From assembly GCF_001632775.1 (NCBI RefSeq), contig NZ_CP015249.1, positions 724,686-788,685 on the forward strand: DNA of 64,000 nucleotides, given 5' to 3'. The DNA is from Dokdonella koreensis DS-123 (GTDB taxonomy: Bacteria; Pseudomonadota; Gammaproteobacteria; Xanthomonadales; Rhodanobacteraceae). Below are positions 7,949-18,060 of this stretch, piece by piece; position 1 is the first letter of the stretch; each line of letters starts with the position of its first letter. Under the pieces are notes generated by a model that had not been told where the DNA came from, made no database searches, and saw only the letters and a program-made list of their open reading frames with translations. Made by a program: the position numbers and the translations under genes.

Positions 7949-10720
7949 GTGCAAGGTCCATTCGGCGAGAGCGACATCGAGACCGTCGGGCTGCCCGGCG
8001 CGCATCCGGACGGTGATGCCTCGGGCTTTCTCGACGCCGGCACGCGCGTGGGGCACTACCGCATCGAGGCGCCGTTGGGGCGTGGCGGAATGGGCACGGT
8101 CTACCGGGCGCTGCAGGTCGAGCCGGTGCGCCGGTCGGTGGCGCTCAAGCTGCTGCGCGGCACCCAGCTGGACACGCTGCAGCGCGCCTATTTCGAGGTC
8201 GAGCGGCAGATGCTCGCGCAGATGCAGCATCCGGCGATCGCGCAGATCTTCGACGCCGGCACCACCGATGCCGGTGCGCCGTACTTCGCGATGGAGTACA
8301 TCGAGGGATTGCCGATCGCGCGCTACTGCGAGACGCGCGGCCTTTCGCTGGACGCGCGCATCGCCCTGTTCGCGCAGGTCTGCGACGGCGTGCAGCACGC
8401 CCATTCCAAGGGCATCGTCCACCGCGACCTGAAACCCGACAACATCCTGGTGGCCGAGGTCGACGGCGGCGCCCTGCCGAAGATCATCGATTTCGGCATC
8501 GCCACCGCCGCGACGCGGCTGTTCGCCGACGGCAGCACCGGCGGCGAGATCGCCGGCACGCCGACCTACATGAGCCCGGAGCAGTCCGGCTTCACGCAGT
8601 TCCTGGTCGATGCGCGCAGCGACGTCTACTCGCTCGGCATCATCCTGTTCGAGCTCCTGACCGGCGGCCGTCCGTCCGCCGACAGCCGCGACCGCGTGGT
8701 GGCCCCCGACGGGTCGGAGCGGACGACGTTGCGCGCGCCTTCGCAGGTGCTCGAGCAGTCCGGCACCGAGCGCCTGGCCGAGGTGGCGCGCGCGCGCGGG
8801 CTGCGTCCGGCCCGCCTGCGCAGCGTCCTGCGCAACGAGCTGGACTTCGTCGTGGTCAAGGCGGTGCGGCACGATCCGGCCGAACGCTACGCCTCGGCCG
8901 GCGAGCTGGCGCAGGAGCTGCGCCGCTATCTGGCGCAGCGCCCGCTGGTCGCGGTCGGCGACCGGCGCGGCTACGTGGCCGGCAAGTTCCTGCGTCGCCA
9001 CCGGGTGGCGTTCGCCGCCACGGCCGCGGCCTCCGTCGCGATCGTGCTCGGCCTGGTGTTCTCGGTCTACGGGCTGATGCAGGCCCGGGCGCAACGTGCG
9101 GTGGCCGAGGCCAGGCGCCTGGAACTGGAGCAGGTCGCCGCGTTCCAGCAGTCGATGCTGGCCGGCATCGACGTCGAGGCGATGGGCAAGGACATGCTCG
9201 AACGCCAGCGCGTGCAGATCGACCAGGCCGGCGATCCGGCGCTGGTGCCGGCGTTCGAGCGCGTCGCTGCGGCGCTCAACGGCGCCGATGTCGCCCGTGC
9301 CGTGCTCGACCGCCAGCTGCTGGCGCGGGCGCGCACGGCGATCGCCCGCGACTTCGCCGGCCAGCCGGCGCTGGCGGCCGATCTCGACAGCGCGGTCGCC
9401 GAGGTCTACGAAGCGATCGGCCTGTTTCCGCAGTCCGAGGCGGCTGCGCGCAGCGCCTGGGAGCTGCGCCGTGTGCAGTTCGGCGAGGACGACCGCCGGA
9501 CCTGGGCCTCGGCGGCCGAGCTGGGCCGGGCGCTGAACCGCCAGGGGCGCCAGGACGAGGCCCTGGCGCTGCTGCAGGCCACCTGGGAGCGCACGCGCGG
9601 CACGCCGGCGGCGAGCCTCGAGCGCCGGCAGGTCGGCGTGGAGCTGGCCCAGGTCCATTCCGATCGCGGCGAGCTGGCCGCGGCGCGCGCCTTGCAGCAG
9701 GCGCTGCTGGACGAGGCGCGGCTCTCGGTAGCGGACGACGACGACATGGTGCTGACGCTGCGCAACAACCTCGGCATCACGCTGGCGCGGCTGGGCGACG
9801 TGGCCGCGGCCAAGGTCGCGTTCGAGCAGGTCTACGCCGAACGCCGGCGCGCCAACCCGGAGGGCGAGGGGACGCTCGGCGTCATGACCAACCTGTCGGC
9901 CGCACGCGCGATCAGCGGCGATTTCGAGGGCGCGCTGGCGCTGCAGCGCGAATCCCATGCGATCCGCCGGCGCACGGCCGGTGCGGAGCATCCGGCCACG
10001 CTCAACGATTTGAGCAACATCGCCTCGTCGCTGATCGACATGGGCCGGCTCGAGGAGGCCCAGCCATTGCTCGAGCAGGTCATCGACGCGCGCCGGCGCG
10101 TCCTGGGCCCCGAGCACTTCCAGACCCTGCGCTCGATGCAGAACCTGGCGGCGCTGTTCGACCGCAGCGGCCGGCAGGCCGAGGCGCTGCCGCTGCAGCG
10201 GCAGGTGCTCGATGCGCGCCGGCGCACGCTCGGGGCCGAGCATCCGGACACGCTCAAGTCCGAGGACGTGCTCTGCGCGATCTACAAGAACCAGGGCCGG
10301 CTCGACCAGGCGCGCCCCTGCGCCGAAAGCGTCTATGCCGCACGGCGCCGGCTGATCGGCCCCGGCCATCCGGATACCGTGCGCAGCGCGGTGCTGCTGG
10401 CCGAAATCGACCACCGGCGCGGCGACGACGCCGCGGCGCGCGACCTGCTCGGCACGCTACTGGCCGAGAACCGCGTGGCGCGCGGGGATGCCGATCCGGA
10501 CGTGCTGTTCCTGGCGGCCCGGCTCTATCCGCTGCAGCGCGACGGCGGCGATGCGGCCGTGGCCCAGGACCTGCGCAGGACCTTGCTCGATCCGCTGCTG
10601 GCGCGCGATGCCGCCAGCCTGCCGACACCGCTGCGGCGGCCGCGCAAGGCGGCCGAGGAGGCGGTTCAGGACGCGCCGACGATGCGCGGCTCGGGTTCGA
10701 GCACGACGCCGAAGCGCTGA
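7949..10720 (+). CDS. Membrane Ser/Thr protein kinase with C-terminal TPR repeats
   Basis: About 923 residues. It has a cytoplasmic PknB-type kinase domain at roughly 35-330, with glycine loop LGRGGMGTVYRAL, Lys in VALKLLRG, complete catalytic loop HRDLKPDN near 158 and DFGIA near 181. One transmembrane helix lies near 352-375 and is followed by a long series of tetratricopeptide repeats (recurrent ALPLQRQVLDARRRTLG-like units). The TPR region probably binds protein partners in the periplasm. I chose GTG 7949 because AGGGGAA lies 6 bases upstream; a candidate -10 (TACGAT, 7919-7924) would place the transcript start downstream of the alternative in-frame GTG 7916. The last 55 bp overlap the 3' end of convergent murB. 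Confidence 0.88.
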   Translation: MQGPFGESDIETVGLPGAHPDGDASGFLDAGTRVGHYRIEAPLGRGGMGTVYRALQVEPVRRSVALKLLRGTQLDTLQRAYFEVERQMLAQMQHPAIAQIFDAGTTDAGAPYFAMEYIEGLPIARYCETRGLSLDARIALFAQVCDGVQHAHSKGIVHRDLKPDNILVAEVDGGALPKIIDFGIATAATRLFADGSTGGEIAGTPTYMSPEQSGFTQFLVDARSDVYSLGIILFELLTGGRPSADSRDRVVAPDGSERTTLRAPSQVLEQSGTERLAEVARARGLRPARLRSVLRNELDFVVVKAVRHDPAERYASAGELAQELRRYLAQRPLVAVGDRRGYVAGKFLRRHRVAFAATAAASVAIVLGLVFSVYGLMQARAQRAVAEARRLELEQVAAFQQSMLAGIDVEAMGKDMLERQRVQIDQAGDPALVPAFERVAAALNGADVARAVLDRQLLARARTAIARDFAGQPALAADLDSAVAEVYEAIGLFPQSEAAARSAWELRRVQFGEDDRRTWASAAELGRALNRQGRQDEALALLQATWERTRGTPAASLERRQVGVELAQVHSDRGELAAARALQQALLDEARLSVADDDDMVLTLRNNLGITLARLGDVAAAKVAFEQVYAERRRANPEGEGTLGVMTNLSAARAISGDFEGALALQRESHAIRRRTAGAEHPATLNDLSNIASSLIDMGRLEEAQPLLEQVIDARRRVLGPEHFQTLRSMQNLAALFDRSGRQAEALPLQRQVLDARRRTLGAEHPDTLKSEDVLCAIYKNQGRLDQARPCAESVYAARRRLIGPGHPDTVRSAVLLAEIDHRRGDDAAARDLLGTLLAENRVARGDADPDVLFLAARLYPLQRDGGDAAVAQDLRRTLLDPLLARDAASLPTPLRRPRKAAEEAVQDAPTMRGSGSSTTPKR

Positions 10721-11733
10721 GCGACGGTGTCGACGATCCGCCGCGCCAGCGCGAGCAGCTCGGCGCCGCTGGCGTGGCCATGGTTGACCAGCACCAGGGC
10801 GTGCTCGTCCGAGACGCCGGCGTCACCTTCGCGCAGGCCCTTGAAGCCGCATTGTTCGATCAGCCAGGCGGCGGCCAGCTTGGTCCGGCCGTCGCCGGCC
10901 GGCCAGGCCGGCAGCGCCGGATGCGCGCGCTTGAGCGCTTCGGCTTCGTCGGCATCGATCACCGGATTCTTGAAGAAGCTGCCGGCGTTGCCGATGAGGG
11001 CCGGGTTGGGCAGCTTGCGCGTGCGGATGCGCGCGATCGCCTCGGCGACCAGGGCCGGCGTCGGCACGGCGGCGCCGAGCGCGGCCAGCTCCTCGCCGAT
11101 GCCGGCGTAGCCGGTCCGCAGCGGGCGGCTGCGCGGCAGCGCCAGCTCGATCGCCGTGATGACGTAGCGATCGGGCGCGCGCTTGAAGCGCGAGTCGCGG
11201 TAGCCGAACGCGCATTCGGCGTTGCCGAGGCGCACCAGCCGGCCCGCCTCGCGGTCGAACGCTTCGACCGTCTCGATGAACTCGCCCACTTCCGTGCCGT
11301 AGGCACCGATGTTCTGGATCGGCGACGCGCCGGCCAGGCCGGGAATCAGCACCAGGTTCTCGAGGCCCGCAAACCCCTTGGCCAGCGACCAGGCCACCAC
11401 GTCGTTCCAGGCCTCGCCGGCCTCGACGCGGACCAGCGCGCCGTCGCCGCGGTCCTCGACCACGCCGATGCCGCGCGCCGCGATCGACAGCACGATGCCC
11501 GGCCAGTCCCCGGCGAACAGGATGTTGCTGCCGGCGCCGAGCACCAGCAGCGGCTGCGTGCGCAGCGCCGGATAGGCGAACACCTCGGCCAGCGCCTGCG
11601 GCTTCCTGACGTCGATCAGCAGCGCCGCCTGCGCCGCGACCTGCAGCGTGTTGCGCCCGCGCAGCGAGGCGTTCTCGACGATCGTGTAGCCGGGATGCTC
11701 GGCGATCGCCGCACCGGTCCGGTAGCCGTTCAC
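10666..11733 (-). CDS. murB: UDP-N-acetylenolpyruvoylglucosamine reductase
   Basis: 355-residue cytoplasmic FAD enzyme that reduces UDP-GlcNAc-enolpyruvate to UDP-MurNAc with NADPH, the second committed step of peptidoglycan precursor synthesis. Motifs include the FAD-binding [36 protein letters not shown] (Arg) and [10 protein letters not shown], which holds the catalytic Ser proton donor. The C-terminal Glu is in EPEPRIVG. Length fits the type I (E. coli-like) enzyme. The GTG start at 11733 overlaps the pyrD stop (GTGA), so translation is coupled to pyrD. The 3' end overlaps the convergent kinase gene by 55 bp. pyrD-murB adjacency is not a pathway unit. Confidence 0.93.
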   Translation of the reverse strand: MNGYRTGAAIAEHPGYTIVENASLRGRNTLQVAAQAALLIDVRKPQALAEVFAYPALRTQPLLVLGAGSNILFAGDWPGIVLSIAARGIGVVEDRGDGALVRVEAGEAWNDVVAWSLAKGFAGLENLVLIPGLAGASPIQNIGAYGTEVGEFIETVEAFDREAGRLVRLGNAECAFGYRDSRFKRAPDRYVITAIELALPRSRPLRTGYAGIGEELAALGAAVPTPALVAEAIARIRTRKLPNPALIGNAGSFFKNPVIDADEAEALKRAHPALPAWPAGDGRTKLAAAWLIEQCGFKGLREGDAGVSDEHALVLVNHGHASGAELLALARRIVDTVAQRFGVVLEPEPRIVGAS

Positions 11734-12800
11734 GAGGTGCGCTCGGCCACGGACGAGGTCCAGGACGCGCCGCCCGGCCGGCCGCGCACGGCGCGCAGCG
11801 CTTCCACGCATTCGCCGATCAGGCGCGGGCCGCGATAGATCAGACCGGTATAGCACTGCACCAGGGCCGCGCCGGCGGCGATCTTGGCCACCGCATCGGC
11901 ACCTTCGGTGATGCCGCCGACGCCGATCAGGGGCACGCGGTTGCCGAGCCGGCGCGCCATGCCTTCCAGCACCGCCGTGGCACGCGCGCGCAGCGGCCGG
12001 CCCGACAGGCCGCCGGCCTCACCGGCCAGCGCATGGCCGGCGACGGCAGCGCGGTCGATGGTGGTGTTGGTGCAGATCACGCCGTCGATCGCCGTCGCGG
12101 TCAGCACCTCGGCGATCGCGTCGAGCTCGGGCTCGGACAGGTCCGGCGCGATCTTCAGCAGCATCGGCTTGCGCGTACCGTGGCGCGCGCCGAGCCGTTC
12201 CTGCGCGTCGCGCAGCGTGCTGATGAAGCGCTTGAGCGTTTCCTCTTCCTGCAGGTCGCGCAGGCCTTGCGTGTTCGGCGAGGAGATGTTCACGGTCACG
12301 TAGCTGGCCCGCGCGTAGACGCGTTCCAGGCAATACAGGTAGTCCTCGACCGCGCGCTCGTTGGGCGTGTCCTTGTTCTTGCCGATGTTGATGCCGAGCA
12401 CGCCGTCGAACTTCGCGCGCTCGGCATTGGCGACCAGTGCATCCACGCCGGCGTTGTTGAAGCCGAGGCGGTTGATGATCGCGGCATGCTCGGGGAGGCG
12501 GAACATGCGCGGCTGGGGATTGCCCGGCTGCGCGCGCGGCGTTGTGGTGCCGACCTCGACGAAGCCGAAGCCGAGCGCGGCCAGCGCGTCGACATGGGCG
12601 GCGTTCTTGTCCAGTCCCGCCGCCAGGCCCACCGGATTGGGGAAGGTGAGGCCGGACACGCGTACCGGCAGCGGCGGCGGACGCGTCGCCACCAGCGGTT
12701 CGAACCCCGCGCGGTAGGCGACTTCGATCGCCTTGAGCGCAAGATCATGGGCACGCTCGGCGTCGAGCCGGAACAACCAGGGGCGGACGAGCGCGTACAC
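11730..12800 (-). CDS. pyrD: Dihydroorotate dehydrogenase (quinone), class 2
   Basis: About 356 residues. A membrane-associated FMN enzyme that oxidises dihydroorotate to orotate with ubiquinone in de novo pyrimidine synthesis. The N-terminal amphipathic segment ([20 protein letters not shown]) is the class 2 membrane/quinone tunnel. FMN and substrate motifs are visible: [30 protein letters not shown] (with the catalytic Ser typical of class 2), [24 protein letters not shown] and GVGGI. The start is uncertain; I prefer GTG 12800, which places the conserved helix at the N-terminus, but no convincing ribosome site is present and the frame is open upstream. pyrF, another pyrimidine gene, is 20 kb away. 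Confidence 0.92.
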   Translation of the reverse strand: MYALVRPWLFRLDAERAHDLALKAIEVAYRAGFEPLVATRPPPLPVRVSGLTFPNPVGLAAGLDKNAAHVDALAALGFGFVEVGTTTPRAQPGNPQPRMFRLPEHAAIINRLGFNNAGVDALVANAERAKFDGVLGINIGKNKDTPNERAVEDYLYCLERVYARASYVTVNISSPNTQGLRDLQEEETLKRFISTLRDAQERLGARHGTRKPMLLKIAPDLSEPELDAIAEVLTATAIDGVICTNTTIDRAAVAGHALAGEAGGLSGRPLRARATAVLEGMARRLGNRVPLIGVGGITEGADAVAKIAAGAALVQCYTGLIYRGPRLIGECVEALRAVRGRPGGASWTSSVAERTS

Positions 12801-12980
12801 GGTCAACGCGGCCCGGGAGGGCGCCAGGTGCGGGCGCCGGCGGCAAGGTGCGCCGCAGGCGCAGCGGAAACGGACGAGGCTGGGGTCATGGCATTCTCCG
12901 AGGGCGCGCAGTGTACCCGCAGACCCGCGCCGGTGCCTGTCCCGCCGGGGCCGTCCGTTCCCGGGGACGGACGGCACGCG

Positions 12981-13460
12981 CTAGCGCGGCGCGGCGGGCG
13001 GCAGCTCCAGGCGGAACACCGGCAGCGGCGGCTCCGTGCCGGGCGGCAGGGCCGACGGCGCGGCCTCGCCGGCCGGCCCCAGCGAGCGCGTGAAGTGCCA
13101 GAGCGCCTCGAGGTCGGCATCGGTCATCGCATTGATGGCCCAGTACGGCATCGGCGGACGCAGCACGGCCGAGCGCGCGTAGGCCTTCCAGGCGGCCAGG
13201 TCCAGCCCGCCGATCGTGCGCCGCAGGTTGCTCGGGTAGGTCGTGCCCCACGGCCCGGAGAAGCCGAGCCGGTCGCCGGTGAACCACTGCGCTTCGGGCG
13301 TCTTGCCGCCGCTGCCGGTGAAACCGGGGGTATGGCAGTCGTGGCAGCCGGCGATCCGCGCCAGGTAGCGGCCGCGTTCGATGGCGTCCCTGGTGTCGGT
13401 GGCCCCGGCGAGCGTGGGCAGGAAAACGGCCAGTACGAGGGCCGGCAGGTATCGGAGCAT
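12981..13460 (-). CDS. Secreted monohaem cytochrome c
   Basis: 159-residue class I c-type cytochrome. It has a signal peptide (MLRYLPALVLAVFLPTLAGA), a single haem motif Cys-His-Asp-Cys-His in ARIAGCHDCHTPGF, and a candidate axial Met in RPPMPYWAINAMTDADL. The sequence around PWGTTYPSNLRRTIGG resembles cytochrome subunits of membrane dehydrogenases, but no dehydrogenase gene is next to it, so the redox partner is unknown. The C-terminus is Pro/Ala-rich. No Shine-Dalgarno is obvious before ATG 13460. It lies between pyrD and a methyltransferase gene with clear gaps on both sides and may be transcribed alone. Confidence 0.82.
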   Translation of the reverse strand: MLRYLPALVLAVFLPTLAGATDTRDAIERGRYLARIAGCHDCHTPGFTGSGGKTPEAQWFTGDRLGFSGPWGTTYPSNLRRTIGGLDLAAWKAYARSAVLRPPMPYWAINAMTDADLEALWHFTRSLGPAGEAAPSALPPGTEPPLPVFRLELPPAAPR

Positions 13461-13546
13461 GGCAGGAGGCGATCATGGTCCGCACCGTGCGGGCCTTCAG
13501 CGGACCAGGACGTGAGGCGGTGCCGATTGCTATCACCGCGTCCCTA

Positions 13547-14320
13547 TCACGCCGGCGGCGGCAGCGTGCCCACGAAGATGCGCGTTTCGTAGTCGAAGCC
13601 GACGACGCCGTCCGCCGCGGTGGCGTCGAACAGCTCGCGCAGCGCCGCCAGCATCGACACGTGCCCGGGCTGGCCTTCGCGCGGCACGTACGAAGAGGAC
13701 AGCAGCCGGCCGCTCAGCGCCTCGAAATCGAGCCGCTGGCGGTGCGGGAAGCGCGCCATGCCGCGATAGCCGGCCCCGAACCAGCGTTGCATCGCCGCAT
13801 CGTCCGCGTAGCGCTCGGCGATGCTGACGTAGTCGGTTCCGTGGTCGAGCAGCAGGCGCTCGTAGCCTTCGAGGAACGGCGTGCCGGTCAGCAGCCGGGA
13901 GTTCCAGAACACGGCGGCCAGGCCGCCGGGCTTGAGGATGCGGGCCCACTCCTGCCGGACCGCAGCCGGGTCGAACCAGTGGAAGGCCTGCGCCGCGGTC
14001 ACCAGGTCGACGCTGGCCGCCGGCAGCGTGGTCGCCTCGGCGGTGCCGGCGACGGCGCGGAAGCGCGGCTCGCCACCCAGCCAGCGCTCGGCGGCGGCGC
14101 GCATCGGGGTGTTCGGCTCGACCGCGATCACCTGGGCGCCGGCATCCAGGAAGAGCTTGGACGAGATGCCGGTGCCGGCGCCGATATCGGCCACGGCCCA
14201 GCCCGGGACGAGACCGTGCTGCTTGCGCAGCCAGTCGATCAGTGCCGGTGGGTAGTCGGGCCGGTAGCGGACGTAGTCGTCGACGCGGTTGCTGAAACGC
14301 TGCGTGGAATCGATGGACAT
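13547..14320 (-). CDS. Class I SAM-dependent methyltransferase
   Basis: 257-residue Rossmann-fold methyltransferase. Motif I is VADIGAGTGISSKLF, the acidic end of beta-2 is VIAVEPN, followed by VDLVTAAQAFHWFDPAAVRQEW and LKPGGLAAVFWNS. This is the Methyltransf_11/UbiE-like family, and the AFHWF stretch is common in uncharacterised family members. The start residues (MSIDSTQRFSNRVDDYVRYRPDYP) match the typical N-terminus of this group, so ATG 14320 is probably correct. The substrate cannot be inferred. It is downstream of a 320-bp gap and shows no operon link. Confidence 0.85.
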   Translation of the reverse strand: MSIDSTQRFSNRVDDYVRYRPDYPPALIDWLRKQHGLVPGWAVADIGAGTGISSKLFLDAGAQVIAVEPNTPMRAAAERWLGGEPRFRAVAGTAEATTLPAASVDLVTAAQAFHWFDPAAVRQEWARILKPGGLAAVFWNSRLLTGTPFLEGYERLLLDHGTDYVSIAERYADDAAMQRWFGAGYRGMARFPHRQRLDFEALSGRLLSSSYVPREGQPGHVSMLAALRELFDATAADGVVGFDYETRIFVGTLPPPA

Positions 14321-14641
14321 CGGCGGTCCGCTCCGGGAAGGAGTGGGCAGGATAGCGGTAACGCGCGGCGCTGCGCGTCCGCGTCACCACGGCGTTCCCG
14401 GGGCGCAGGCCGGCCGGGACGCGTTCGATCCCGCACCCGCTGCCGGATCGTTGGATGGTGGCCGGATCGTTCGGACCGGTCGCTCGTGGCCGAGCCCTGC
14501 GGCCCCGGTGCTCGACCCGGCCCGCCCGGCACGCGAGCACGCGTGCCGGGCGGGCCGGCGTTCATCGCGCGCCTGTCGCCGGACCGGCAGGCGCGATGGG
14601 CGTGCGGATGGCGGGCCGTGTCCGGGCCCGCCGCCGGCCGC
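14321..14641. other. Intergenic region between methyltransferase and aldehyde dehydrogenase genes
   Basis: 321 bp without a convincing gene on either strand. It holds the promoter side of the methyltransferase gene and the 3' flank of the dehydrogenase gene. The only clear structure is the perfect 17-bp inverted repeat at 14519-14556, described separately. Base composition is as GC-rich as the genes. Confidence 0.5.
14519..14556 (-). terminator. Perfect 17-bp inverted repeat with 4-nt loop
   Basis: Arms 14519-14535 and 14540-14556 pair without mismatch around the loop AGCA. The hairpin begins 86 bp past the stop of the aldehyde dehydrogenase gene on the minus strand. It has no T-run, so it is not a canonical intrinsic terminator; transcript 3'-end protection or Rho-assisted termination are alternatives. 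Confidence 0.5.
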
Positions 14642-16174
<1,533 letters not shown>

Positions 16175-16281
16175 GGAAGCTCCTGAAGCGAAGGCGGGCG
16201 GCCGCCGGACGGCGGCGCGGGAAGACCGGCGATTCTAACAAATGGGCCGGCCCGGGCCGATGCCGTGCCCCGCTGCCGCGT

Positions 16282-18057
16282 TCAGGCCGCCGCTTCGCCC
16301 GGCAGCGGCCGGCCCGGCCGCCAGCCCTCGGCGGCGAGACGGTCGAGCAGGGCGATCACCGCCGTGCGCGCCGCGGCGTCGTGGATCGGCAGCACCAGGG
16401 CGTCGCCCGGCCGGGCCCAGCGCAGCACGACGCGCGCCGCCTCGACCTCGTCCAGGCAGGTATGGATCGCACCGTCGGCCAGGCCGTCCTGCAGCAGCTC
16501 GTCGCGGAGGATCGCGGCGATCTGGCCGCTGGCGCGGCCGCGCAGGTAGCTCTCGATGTCCTTGAGCACGACCAGGTCCGGCGCGAAGCGCGCGGCGGTG
16601 GAGGCGAGCGCGCGGATGTCGGCGTCCTCGCGGTTGCCGGCCTGGCCCAGGACCAGGGCGAGGCGCCCGTCCGGGCCGCGCGCGGCCTGCGCGACCGCGA
16701 TCAGGCCTTCCAGCCCGGCCGGGTTGTGCGCGTAGTCGAGCCAGGCCTGGGTCGGGCCGAACGACCAGCGCATCAGCCGCCCGGCATTGTCGGTGTTGGT
16801 GCCGCCGAACCGGGCCAGCACGGCGGCGATCGTCGCCGGCGGCACGCCGAGCAGGGCCGCCAGCAGGGCCGCGCCGGTGATGTTGGCGACGTTGTAGCGA
16901 GCATGGCCCTGCACCGACAGCGGCATCGCGTCGACCGCGCCGAGGTCGTGGTCGACGCCGGCCAGGCTCAGCAGCAGCCGGCCCGCCCGCACGCCGCAGG
17001 CCGGCAGGTGCCGTGCGCGCTGTGCGGCGAGCAGCGGATGGTCGGCGTCGAGCGCGAACCAGGCCAGCCGGCGCGTGCCGGCCGGCGCGCGCGCGCGCAG
17101 CAGTGGGTCCTCGGCGTTGAGCACGAGCACGCCGCCGACCGCCAGCGCCCCGGCGACGACCAGCTTGGTGTCGGCCAGGTCGTCCAGGTCGTGGATGCCG
17201 TATTCGCCGAAATGATCGGCACTGATGTTGGTGACGATCGCCGCCTGCACGCCGGCGACCGCCAGGCCGCGCCGCAGCAGGCCGCCGCGGGCCGTTTCCA
17301 GGACGGCGGCCTGCACGCGCCGGTCGCGCAGCACCGCGCGCGCGCCGCCGGGGCCGGAGTAGTCGCCGCTCTCGATCGTCTCGCCGGCGACGACGACGCC
17401 GTCGGTGGAGCTCGCCCCGGTGATCCAGCCGTGCGCGGCCGTCATGGCGGCGACCAGGCGCGTGGTCGTGGTCTTGCCGTTGGAGCCGGTCACCAGCGCG
17501 ACCGGTATCGCCGCCAGCGCGTCCCAGTCCACCTCGTCGACGGCCGGCAGGGCCGGTCGCGGCCAGGTGCGGCCGCCGGTGCCTTCGCCCAGCGTCAGCG
17601 CGTCGTCGTCGAGCAGGGCCGGCAGGCTGCGCGCGGCGGCTTGCCGCAGCAGCGCGGCCAGGCGCGGGCAGGCTTCGGCGGCGGCGGCCGCGCGCAGCGT
17701 CGGCAGCGCCTGGTCCGGGTCCCAGGCGGCGGCATGGCCGGGGGCGTACCGGCGCGCTGCCGGCGGCAGGCGCTCGCCGAGTGCGGCCTCCAGCGCCCAT
17801 TCGTTGACCTCGGTCGCCGCGTAGAGCTGGTCGGGCGGCGCCGCCATCGCCAGCGACGCGCCGGCGGCGTGCAGCCGCGCCACCACCGCCTCCGCCGGCC
17901 AGCCGAGCGCCTGTCGCGCCGCCGCCAGGTTGGCCTGCCAGCGCAGGACCAGCGAGGCATCGACGGCGATGCCGACCGTCTCCAGCGCCGCGCCGGTGGC
18001 CGGGAAGTACAGGTTGATGCCGGTCAGCCGACGCGAATCGTCGAACACCTCGCTCAT
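16282..18057 (-). CDS. CphA-like Mur-ligase protein lacking the ATP-grasp domain (cphA')
   Basis: 591 residues related to the C-terminal half of cyanophycin synthetase. The first 180 residues are a divergent domain with no ATP-grasp motifs. The Mur-ligase half then starts at the P-loop ALVTGSNGKTTTTR (about 187-200) and continues with GASSTDGVV, AVLETARGGLLRRG, TNISADHFGEYGI, FGGTNTDNAGR and LDYAHNPAGLEGL. The parallel motifs in the full-length cphA next door show paralogy. The start ATG 18057 is 3 bp after the cphA stop. The family is known as an accessory gene in proteobacterial cyanophycin clusters; its exact reaction is not established, and ligation or repair of polymer or dipeptide is a guess. 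Confidence 0.82.
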   Translation of the reverse strand: MSEVFDDSRRLTGINLYFPATGAALETVGIAVDASLVLRWQANLAAARQALGWPAEAVVARLHAAGASLAMAAPPDQLYAATEVNEWALEAALGERLPPAARRYAPGHAAAWDPDQALPTLRAAAAAEACPRLAALLRQAAARSLPALLDDDALTLGEGTGGRTWPRPALPAVDEVDWDALAAIPVALVTGSNGKTTTTRLVAAMTAAHGWITGASSTDGVVVAGETIESGDYSGPGGARAVLRDRRVQAAVLETARGGLLRRGLAVAGVQAAIVTNISADHFGEYGIHDLDDLADTKLVVAGALAVGGVLVLNAEDPLLRARAPAGTRRLAWFALDADHPLLAAQRARHLPACGVRAGRLLLSLAGVDHDLGAVDAMPLSVQGHARYNVANITGAALLAALLGVPPATIAAVLARFGGTNTDNAGRLMRWSFGPTQAWLDYAHNPAGLEGLIAVAQAARGPDGRLALVLGQAGNREDADIRALASTAARFAPDLVVLKDIESYLRGRASGQIAAILRDELLQDGLADGAIHTCLDEVEAARVVLRWARPGDALVLPIHDAAARTAVIALLDRLAAEGWRPGRPLPGEAAA

Positions 18058-18060
18058 GCG

